This document shows, piece by piece, positions 1 to 5,515 of a DNA stretch of 5,515 bases. Every line of letters begins with the position of its first letter. Position 1 is the stretch's first letter. The notes beneath the pieces were generated by a model. The model saw only the letters and a list, made by a program, of their open reading frames with translations. It made no database searches and had not been told where the DNA came from. The translations under genes and the position numbers were made by a program. The stretch spans positions 1-5,515 of the forward strand of contig CAJOKY010000168.1 in assembly GCA_905235425.1 (NCBI GenBank). The letters run 5' to 3'. This stretch comes from an uncultured Selenomonadaceae bacterium. GTDB taxonomy: Bacteria; Bacillota; Negativicutes; Selenomonadales; Selenomonadaceae.

Positions 1-1391
1 GTTAAAAGGTCGGCAGTGCCATAGTTTTCATATCGCCAAAGTATACGAGTATCACGAACGGCATCAGCATTAAAATCAACAGAAAAGTCGACGTTATCGT
101 TAATATCAACTTCGACATTAGAAATAATTAAATCGCTGACGTAGATATTAGAGCCGTCCATTTGGATATAGACGTTATTAAAATCATCGCCGTTATTGAC
201 GTTGCCGGTAAAACTTCTGTAAGTTGGATTAGACTTGCTCCAAAAATAAAATTCCAACAAGCCGTCGGAAGTGCCGCTTTTCATATGGAGCAAAAAAGTT
301 TGCTTAGGGTAACCTAAATCATTACGTGAACATCTGTAGCCGCCGTCAATGCTCGTGTCATTGTGCCAATATATATAATTGGAGTTAATCCCCTTACTGG
401 ATGTACTCCAGCCGTTGATGCCGTTGTCGTCATCAGAATAAATTCTGATGCGGCTTGAAGAAACATTATCGACAATGTTAATATCGCATTTAATCCAAAT
501 CTCTTTTGTGGCTGGAATATCGAAACACTTGGCGCATGTCGGCTGATAAAAAGCAGTCTGATAAACGGCTTGCGATTTATCAAGATTAGTGACGGTAGTT
601 CCAGCAATGGAAAGTAAATCAGCAGTGCCGAAATTTTCATATCGCCAAACAGAAAAAGTACTGCGTGCAGTATCGAAATTAATGGTGACAGGTAAGTTAT
701 TGGCGTTGCGTCGTAAATCGGCAGAAAAAATGATATTGGAGTAGTCGTCAAGAGTGGGCGGAGTATTGTTGCCAGCAGACAAATAATAGCCGTCATAAAT
801 GCGCAGTTCGTCAATCGAGCCGATTAAACCTTGTAATCCTTCGGAGTTAGCGCCGATATAAATATCAAAGTTTTGTCTGCTGTATTGAGGGACGTTTGTA
901 GTGCGATTTGCAACAATTTTATCATTAATGCAAAGGTAGACATCGCGATTGCTGTACCGATAAATCAGTTTAAAATGAACCCTTGAACCTACAGAATTTG
1001 TATTGGAAGTGATTACGTACCCTAGAGCTGCAGAACTGTCGGCAGAATTGTTACCCCAAAATTCCAACCTGCTACTGTTGGAGGAACTTTTTCTGAGTGA
1101 CACCAAATAATTGTCGTCGTTGGGATTAACAATGGTGATTATTCTAGCGTTATTGGGGGATGCGGCGTCAACATAAATCCAGCCGTCGATATAAAAATCT
1201 TTACCGCCGAGTTCAACGCCGCTAAGCTTGATATAAGATTGTCCGTCAAGTTGTAATGCATTGCCGTTAAAGGCATTGGCAGTTCCGATAGTTGGGTTGC
1301 CGTAAGTTGTCCACGAATTTAAAACGGCGTCATCGGTAGGGGAGCGATTAAAGGTAAGCCACGCTTTAAGATTAGAAAAATTAGTAGCCAT
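1..1391 (-). CDS. LamG/concanavalin-A-like tail fibre or adhesin, C-terminus cut by window edge
   Basis: The frame is open from ATG at 1391 to the left edge (463 codons visible, no stop). An in-frame TAA at 1395-1397 fixes the start, and a modest SD (GGTG, 1398-1401) lies 6 nt upstream. Residues 3-205 look like a LamG_3 / concanavalin-A jelly roll: an early NALQLDGQSYIKL strand, a DFYIDGWIYV strand and the closing GLIGSIDELRIYDG signature. Residues about 215-260 form a linker with beta-repeat character ending in WRYENFGTADLL. Residues about 285-430 look like a second, weaker beta-sandwich carrying a CAKC motif (Cys286, Cys289). The linker motif returns as WRYENYGTADLL at 452-463, so further modules probably follow beyond the window. 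Known: LamG-like folds bind carbohydrate and occur in phage fibres. Inferred: this is a virion surface protein that contacts host glycans. No signal peptide or catalytic motif is visible. A cell-surface adhesin is less likely given the tail-gene context. Confidence 0.85.
   Translation of the reverse strand, partial: MATNFSNLKAWLTFNRSPTDDAVLNSWTTYGNPTIGTANAFNGNALQLDGQSYIKLSGVELGGKDFYIDGWIYVDAASPNNARIITIVNPNDDNYLVSLRKSSSNSSRLEFWGNNSADSSAALGYVITSNTNSVGSRVHFKLIYRYSNRDVYLCINDKIVANRTTNVPQYSRQNFDIYIGANSEGLQGLIGSIDELRIYDGYYLSAGNNTPPTLDDYSNIIFSADLRRNANNLPVTINFDTARSTFSVWRYENFGTADLLSIAGTTVTNLDKSQAVYQTAFYQPTCAKCFDIPATKEIWIKCDINIVDNVSSSRIRIYSDDDNGINGWSTSSKGINSNYIYWHNDTSIDGGYRCSRNDLGYPKQTFLLHMKSGTSDGLLEFYFWSKSNPTYRSFTGNVNNGDDFNNVYIQMDGSNIYVSDLIISNVEVDINDNVDFSVDFNADAVRDTRILWRYENYGTADLL
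3..38 (-). repeat. Fibre-protein linker repeat, second visible copy
   Basis: It encodes WRYENYGTADLL (residues 452-463 of the fibre protein). Over 10-40 the DNA matches 619-649 at 27 of 31 positions. At protein level the ungapped match to the first copy extends over residues 438-463 (16 of 26 identical). The offset is 609 nt, or exactly 203 codons. The copy is cut by the window edge. Confidence 0.85.
612..647 (-). repeat. Fibre-protein linker repeat, first visible copy
   Basis: It encodes WRYENFGTADLL (residues 249-260), just after the N-terminal LamG-like domain. It pairs with the copy at 3-38. It probably marks the start of a repeating module made of the linker plus a beta-sandwich domain. 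Confidence 0.85.
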
Positions 1392-1407
1392 AATTTACAC
1401 CAATGAA

Positions 1408-1806
1408 TTAAGAGGAGGCTTGAATAACGGTAGAGACTTGCAAGCTAACGGTTGTATCGCGAGTCGGCGATTCGAGACTGCTTGAACTGGCTTGCGCCCA
1501 AAAGATAGTATTAACTGTACTGATAGCGGCGGAAATAGTGATAGAATCGGCATAAGCGCCATTTTCAGATAAGGAAAATTTCCAGCGGTCGTTGGTGTCA
1601 TTGTTATCACGGATAACGGTATCGCCAGAAGTTATATAGCCGCTTTCACAACGAATACCTAATTTAACTTTTTTGACTTCGTTTTGTGATGCGTCAAGAT
1701 TGACGACAAGCGGGGCAGTCTGCGCACCGTCGGTAGAAATGACAGTGCCGTCTGTGCCGCCTTCGGTAGGATTGCCGGAATAAATATTAATGAAAGAGTT
1801 AGCCAC
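1408..1806 (-). CDS. Small beta-rich phage structural-type protein of unknown function (132 aa)
   Basis: I chose GTG at 1806 as the start because a perfect GGAGGG SD (1813-1818) sits 6 nt upstream. A TTG at 1827 in the same frame would give 139 residues, but that start would place the SD inside its own coding region. The 132-residue product is rich in Ser, Thr, Asn and Asp. It opens with a glycine-rich stretch (YSGNPTEGGTDGTVIS, residues 9-24), followed by alternating hydrophobic strands (PLVVNLDA, VKKVKLGIRCESGY, WKFSLSEN, TIFWAQAS) and a final DTTVSLQVSTVI strand. This suggests a beta-sandwich of about 100 residues. It has one cysteine, no signal peptide, no membrane segment and no catalytic motif. 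Similar small proteins seem familiar from Firmicutes phage tail regions, but I cannot name a family. Its place between a tail-tip candidate and the fibre suggests a virion protein such as a fibre adaptor or decoration protein. That role is inference only. Confidence 0.85.
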   Translation of the reverse strand: MANSFINIYSGNPTEGGTDGTVISTDGAQTAPLVVNLDASQNEVKKVKLGIRCESGYITSGDTVIRDNNDTNDRWKFSLSENGAYADSITISAAISTVNTIFWAQASSSSLESPTRDTTVSLQVSTVIQASS

Positions 1807-1807
1807 G

Positions 1808-2140
1808 TTAAACCCTCCATAATTCAAACGTTAAAATAATGTAGTTGGGAAATTTATTGACGGGGCGATAATTTCTGAAAACTAACCGTAAATTGTTATG
1901 AACAGTGCCGTTTTCGTCGGTAAAAACAATGCGGGTACGAGTAGCCCATAAAGCTTTAATGCGTTCAAAATTTTCAGCAGAGAAAACGCAGGTAAAAGTG
2001 TCAGTGTCGCCCGATTCAATATGTCCGTAGTCTTGAACAGTGTTGCCGTTGATGAGTTCGATTTTTTCAACGCGATCATCAAAGGTATGTGTTGAAGATT
2101 CAGGGTCGCGCAAAGACGGAATATCATTGATGAAAATCAT
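1808..2140 (-). CDS. Small tail protein following the tape measure (110 aa), possible tail-tip/distal-tail component
   Basis: ATG at 2140 is the first possible start, since the tape measure's TAA lies in the same frame four codons upstream. A GGTG SD (2146-2149) is spaced 5 nt. The 110-residue protein is mostly predicted beta strand: IEKIEL-like strands at 24-31, then GHIESGDTDTFTCVFS, a short helix ENFERIKALWATR, and strands TRIVFTD, NLRLVFRNYRPV and YIILTFELWRV at the C-terminus. Size, position directly after the tape measure, and the order of strands with a helix before a tryptophan resemble lambda gpM-type minor tail proteins and the N-terminal beta-sandwich of distal tail proteins. This is a topology impression rather than sequence identity. 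The expected job would be closing the tail tube tip or attaching the fibre. There is no enzymatic motif and one cysteine. The gene ends 1 nt before the next start and carries that gene's SD in its last codons. Confidence 0.88.
   Translation of the reverse strand: MIFINDIPSLRDPESSTHTFDDRVEKIELINGNTVQDYGHIESGDTDTFTCVFSAENFERIKALWATRTRIVFTDENGTVHNNLRLVFRNYRPVNKFPNYIILTFELWRV
1813..1818 (-). promoter_or_regulatory. Ribosome binding site that fixes a GTG start, embedded in the upstream gene
   Basis: GGAGGG on the minus strand, 6 nt before GTG at 1806. It is formed by the Trp-Arg-Val codons (TGG AGG GTT) at the very end of the 110-residue gene. This decides the GTG start over the TTG at 1827 and implies translational coupling of the two genes. 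Confidence 0.85.
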
Positions 2141-2152
2141 AATGTCACCGCC

Positions 2153-5100
2153 TTAATTGCCGTAGCCGTAAGACGCAGAACTAACTTCACTTTGGACAGC
2201 GTCACGGATTGCGTTAGCAACTTCGCTTACAATGTCGTCAGTAAGTTTGCCTTTCATTTCGTTATCGAAGACATAAGCTCCGCCCAAATCGATATTGATA
2301 TTAGGCGACACGGTAATATTTGGGGTAGGTTTATTGGACACAATTTGTTGAACATTTTGGGAAATGTCAGAAAGAATTTGAGACCAATCGTTATGAATAT
2401 CTTGCAAAGTAGTATTTAATTCGGAAGTATTAAAGCCGCCCGCGAAATCGGGCTGAGGCGAATCATCTAAATAATCAAGACCTTTGCTTACAGTGTTGCC
2501 CAATAAAGCGGCAAGACCGCCGCCCAATGCAACCATTGGATTTAATGTTGCGCCGCCTGCCAGTGCAACGGCTTCGCCGGTAGTGCCGACAATATCAGCG
2601 GCGGCTTTAGCGGCACCCACATCGAAAGGCAATGAAGATTGTTGTTGCTGAATCCGTTGCAGATTATCAAAGACAGCGGCGTTATCTTTAATACGTTGTT
2701 CAACTTCCTGCAAGGCGTTGGCAAGAGAATTTCCTGCGTCTTCTGTAGCTTGAGCAAAATAATCTTGAGCGTCAACAACGCCATTTACAGAAGTTGTGAA
2801 GGAAGAGACAATGGCGTCGCCTTCGATTAATTGAAAACTTTGTGCAAGTGAAGATTGGGCATCGGAAAGTTCCTGCGTTGATTGAGATAACCCCAAAAAG
2901 TTATTGGTAGCCTCCGAAGTTTCGCGTTGAAGGTCGCCGAAAAAATCTTTGACGGGCAAATTGACGGCTTCGGGTTCGTCGCCGTACATCATCTGAAAGC
3001 CGACCGCATTGGAATTGTACCGTTGAGGATTTTTGGTATAATTGCCGCCTTTATCGTCAACTGTTCTTTCGCGAATTTTGGCGAGTTCGTTTTGATACCA
3101 ACGATCCACCATTTCTTTTGGGTATACGCCTTCCTTTAGAAAATCGGCGCGTTGCTTTTGCGCCCGCATAATGTCAATGTCGCGTTGGCTATGTTCCTGT
3201 TCAAAAATTTTTTCGCCGAGTGATTGAATTTTGCCCTGTATTCTGTCAATTTCGCGTTCAAAGGCTTCACGTTGTTTGGCGAGGGAATTAGCGGCTATGG
3301 CGGCTGCTTCCTGTTCGAGTTGCCCGGTATCTTTGAGTGCGTCCTGATATTTTGAGAGTGACTCAAACGCGGTTTGTTCCCACTGCTTAATGGATTGAAT
3401 TTGTTGCTCAAAAGGCGATAAATTACCGCTGATATTGACAGCTTCGCGCATTAAATCTTGCGCGCGTTTTTGAGATTCTTCCGTTGCTTTTTTTATCTCG
3501 TCAACTTTTTCATTTTCAAGCTTTTTAACTTTTTCGGTATAAAGTTCCTCAATGATGGCGCGTTGTTCAGCGGTAGTACTTTCTGCGTTTATTAAATCTT
3601 CATACCAACGTTTTACGTCGAATAAAGCATTTTCATAAGAATTGTGCCTAATTTTATATAATTCGTCCGAAAGATTCTGTAAATCCTCATTGCTTTTTCT
3701 GATGGCGTCGCGGTCTTCAAAAGTTGTGATTTTATCTCCTTTAAGTTCGCTCCAAGCGTCGCGTGGGTCTAACTTTGTAAATTCTTCGTTTATCTGTTCA
3801 ACTTTTTCACGAGTCGTTTTGTATATTTCATCTAACTCTTGCCAAATTGGCTCATAGTATTTTACCAACGCAAAACGTTCACGGGGACTAATGTTGTCAA
3901 TAACGGCTTGATTGCCATTATATTTTTCCTGAAGTTCTTTATTGATTAAATCATCAAGGCTTTTAATATCAGAATCATCTTTGTATTTATCGACTATAGC
4001 ACTTTTAGGCGGTTTTACAATTAGTTGCGTTGATTTGACAGCCAATTTGGCAATTTCGGTAGTAAGTTTTGAAGTGTATCCGATAACTTCACCAATAACC
4101 ATACTGACATTTTTAATTCCTTCGGCGTTATCGGCAATGACTTTTGTCAATTCTCCAAATTGCTCTGTTAATTGCGGGACAAGCTGTTGAGTAGCTGGAA
4201 TAAACGCTGAAGATAACGCACTTTTAAGTTGTCCGAGTTGAGTGTTCATCGCGTTCAAGTTGCCTTGAACTTCATGAGCCAACGCGGGATTGGCAAGTCC
4301 ATTTTTGACGATTTTTCCTGCCAGTTCGACGTTGCCTTCGTAGTCTTCAAAGAATGTTATGAGGTCTCCAGACCAAAAACGTCCGCCGACAATATCACGA
4401 AACGCCGCGCCTTGACCTGCCGCTTGCGCCCGTTTAAAAGCGGTAGCTACTTCTCCGATTAGCTCAATTTCGTTTTTAATGTGACCGTTGGCGCTTTTGA
4501 CGTTAGCGCCGAATTTCTGCAACATCTTCATGGCGGCGTTATCTTTGTCGCCGGCTTTTTCCAATGACGCGCTTAAACGGCGCATAGCGCTATTGACTTC
4601 ATTAATTTCAATACCCGTAACTTTGGCAATGGTATTAAGTTTAGATGCGTCGGAAATGGAAAGTTGCATACCGCGGGACATAACGTAAAGAGAATCACCT
4701 GCGGCAATGGCGGGTTTAGCCAAATTAAGCAGTGAACTTTCAATGCCTTTTGCAATAAGAGGAATAGACGCCAATGCGGCAACGGCTTTACCGACCGGAG
4801 AAGGTATGTTGCCGATAATTTCAAGGCTTTTCGTAATGGCGGCGTCCGCTGATGACGTAGCGTCTTTAATTCCCGAAAATGCGTTGGTAAGGTTGCCGAT
4901 TGTTTCTGCGACATTTCCCTTTAAGCCATTGTACCCGGCAAGTAAGCTGTTGTCATTTTTAGGCAATGCATTTTGGGCGTCTTGAACTTCTTTGAGTCGT
5001 TGGGTTAATCTTGCTAAAGCGAGTTCCTGACTTTTTAAAGCAATGGCGGCTTTTTGCGCTTGCTGGCTTGCATTGCCGTGAGCTTTACCTGCCGCTAGCC

Positions 5101-5371
5101 ATTCTGTTTCATAAAGTTTTACTTTTTGCGTTTGAATTTCAACTTGTTTAGTTAAAGCCTCTGATTGAATTTTTAATCTTTGTTCAGCGTCGGTTACTCC
5201 AGTTAAATCAACCTTAGCTTTTAAATCAATCAGAGTACTCTGACGATTGAGCCGTTGAATATTGCTTGATAAAGTTTCTTCAACCTTAACAAAGTCTTGA
5301 TTAAGTTCGTCATAATTAAGCCCTAATCGAAGATATAAACCGCTGACAGTTTCGCCTGAACCTTTAGCCAT
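2153..5371 (-). CDS. Phage tail tape measure protein (1072 aa)
   Basis: This protein sets tail length, acts as the scaffold for tail tube assembly, and usually enters the host envelope during DNA injection. The start is ATG at 5371 (SD GGAGGT, spacing 6). The TTG just before it would be only 3 nt from the SD. Features in order: helical, coiled-coil-like segment about 28-135; a hydrophobic patch at 190-225; an Ala/Gly/Leu-rich tape-measure core at about 230-430 (GMQLSISDASKL, AMKMLQKFGA, GLANPALAHEVQGNLNAM) like PhageMin_Tail-type tape measures; a long charged helical region about 465-770; a Gly/Ala-rich hydrophobic patch at 918-962; and a C-terminal tail (NINIDLGGAYVFDNEMKGKL) typical of Firmicutes tape measures. 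I see no lysozyme, peptidase or LysM motif. No cysteine occurs in the whole protein. At roughly 0.15 nm per residue, the family rule, the tail would be near 160 nm. Confidence 0.96.
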   Translation of the reverse strand: MAKGSGETVSGLYLRLGLNYDELNQDFVKVEETLSSNIQRLNRQSTLIDLKAKVDLTGVTDAEQRLKIQSEALTKQVEIQTQKVKLYETEWLAAGKAHGNASQQAQKAAIALKSQELALARLTQRLKEVQDAQNALPKNDNSLLAGYNGLKGNVAETIGNLTNAFSGIKDATSSADAAITKSLEIIGNIPSPVGKAVAALASIPLIAKGIESSLLNLAKPAIAAGDSLYVMSRGMQLSISDASKLNTIAKVTGIEINEVNSAMRRLSASLEKAGDKDNAAMKMLQKFGANVKSANGHIKNEIELIGEVATAFKRAQAAGQGAAFRDIVGGRFWSGDLITFFEDYEGNVELAGKIVKNGLANPALAHEVQGNLNAMNTQLGQLKSALSSAFIPATQQLVPQLTEQFGELTKVIADNAEGIKNVSMVIGEVIGYTSKLTTEIAKLAVKSTQLIVKPPKSAIVDKYKDDSDIKSLDDLINKELQEKYNGNQAVIDNISPRERFALVKYYEPIWQELDEIYKTTREKVEQINEEFTKLDPRDAWSELKGDKITTFEDRDAIRKSNEDLQNLSDELYKIRHNSYENALFDVKRWYEDLINAESTTAEQRAIIEELYTEKVKKLENEKVDEIKKATEESQKRAQDLMREAVNISGNLSPFEQQIQSIKQWEQTAFESLSKYQDALKDTGQLEQEAAAIAANSLAKQREAFEREIDRIQGKIQSLGEKIFEQEHSQRDIDIMRAQKQRADFLKEGVYPKEMVDRWYQNELAKIRERTVDDKGGNYTKNPQRYNSNAVGFQMMYGDEPEAVNLPVKDFFGDLQRETSEATNNFLGLSQSTQELSDAQSSLAQSFQLIEGDAIVSSFTTSVNGVVDAQDYFAQATEDAGNSLANALQEVEQRIKDNAAVFDNLQRIQQQQSSLPFDVGAAKAAADIVGTTGEAVALAGGATLNPMVALGGGLAALLGNTVSKGLDYLDDSPQPDFAGGFNTSELNTTLQDIHNDWSQILSDISQNVQQIVSNKPTPNITVSPNINIDLGGAYVFDNEMKGKLTDDIVSEVANAIRDAVQSEVSSASYGYGN

Positions 5372-5377
5372 CAATCC

Positions 5378-5383
5378 ACCTCC
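5378..5383 (-). promoter_or_regulatory. Ribosome binding site of the tape measure gene
   Basis: GGAGGT on the minus strand, 6 nt before ATG at 5371, inside the 15-nt gap after the upstream stop. It decides between ATG at 5371 and the adjacent in-frame TTG at 5374, which is only 3 nt away from the site. Confidence 0.85.
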
Positions 5384-5386
5384 CTA

Positions 5387-5515
5387 CTATAAAATATCGT
5401 CAATATAAACTTCCCGACGATTGTCTGTAGAATTTATTTTTTCATAAACGCTGATTAAGTCCAGAAGAAAATCAAGCGGCATATCGTCAATTTCGGCGAT
5501 TGAACTTTTCAAGAT
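5387..5515 (-). CDS. C-terminal end of a gene upstream of the tape measure, probable tail assembly chaperone (partial)
   Basis: The frame enters from the right edge and runs 42 codons to TAG at 5387-5389. The start lies outside the window. The visible tail is acidic and probably helical (ISSIAEIDDMPLDFLL-like pattern, residues LKSSIAEIDDMPLDFLLDL in part) and ends in REVYIDDIL. Helical, acidic C-termini of this kind are common in the small tail assembly chaperones encoded directly before tape measure genes in siphophages and myophages, where they bind the tape measure before tube polymerisation. Position is the main support: 15 nt separate its stop from the tape measure ATG. Whether it is made by a programmed frameshift (lambda gpG/gpGT style) cannot be judged from this fragment. 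Another small tail protein is possible. The coding call is firm, the product less so. Confidence 0.65.
   Translation of the reverse strand: MLKSSIAEIDDMPLDFLLDLISVYEKINSTDNRREVYIDDIL

Noticed and set aside
1..650. Diversity-generating retroelement target region in the fibre
   Set aside because: No template/variable repeat pair with adenine-specific differences, no C-type lectin fold signature and no reverse transcriptase are visible. The repeat differences look like ordinary divergence.
314..814. 166-codon minus-strand ORF with hydrophobic translation
   Set aside because: It lies in another frame inside the 1-1391 fibre gene. The translation is Leu/Ile/Thr-rich low-quality sequence with no SD, while the fibre frame has a LamG signature.
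1392..1407. Terminator or promoter in the largest clean gap before the fibre gene
   Set aside because: Only 16 nt, with no stem-loop plus T-run and no room for a promoter. It holds the SD of the fibre gene.
2138..2158. Possible readthrough fusion of the tape measure with the 110-residue protein, which share a reading frame
   Set aside because: They are separated by a TAA, the least leaky stop, and the downstream gene has its own SD and ATG. The shared frame is expected one time in three.
4573..4914. 113-codon minus-strand ORF inside the tape measure
   Set aside because: It is out of frame with the tape measure, the translation is Pro/Leu/Lys-rich without domain character, and it is fully covered by a confident gene.
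4707..4985. Plus-strand 92-codon ORF and other plus-strand ORFs across 2192-4985
   Set aside because: These are antisense shadows of the tape measure. None has a convincing SD or a protein-like composition.
5429..5445. A-rich run in the upstream gene as a programmed frameshift site
   Set aside because: The run is not phased as an X XXY YYZ heptamer in the coding frame, and stops close the other frames nearby. Any gpG/gpGT-type slip site would lie outside the window.

Overview
The window is a segment of a tailed-phage or prophage tail module. All genes lie on the minus strand and are read from right to left. Strong Shine-Dalgarno sites (GGAGGT, GGAGGG), tight packing and moderately AT-rich composition (judged by eye) suggest a Firmicutes-type host. 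The style of the tape measure N- and C-termini and of the repeat in the fibre protein recalls phages of Negativicutes (Selenomonas, Megasphaera and relatives). That host guess comes from memory and was not searched.

Layout in transcription order: (1) 5387-5515, the last 42 codons of a gene entering from the right edge, probably a tail assembly chaperone; (2) 2153-5371, a 1072-residue tail tape measure protein; (3) 1808-2140, a 110-residue protein of the size and beta-rich character of small tail-tip proteins; (4) 1408-1806, a 132-residue beta-rich Ser/Thr/Asn-rich protein of unknown function starting at GTG; (5) 1-1391, the first 463 codons of a large LamG / concanavalin-A-like protein that leaves the window on the left. 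This last one is probably a tail fibre or adhesin. It is open to the window edge, so it is easily missed by ORF callers that demand a stop codon.

The gaps between genes are 15, 12, 1 and 16 nt. Each contains, or overlaps, the ribosome binding site of the next gene. No promoter, terminator, RNA gene, CRISPR array or insertion sequence was seen, and no stretch over 16 nt lacks a gene. This fits one co-transcribed late operon. The chaperone and tape measure would set tail assembly and length, the two small proteins probably contribute to the tail tip or virion surface, and the LamG protein would contact host surface glycans.

The least ordinary parts are the modular fibre protein, whose 203-residue module begins again at the window edge, and the very compact stretch after the tape measure, which lacks a recognisable large hub or tail-associated lysin. 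I see no enzymatic, defence or otherwise new system here.
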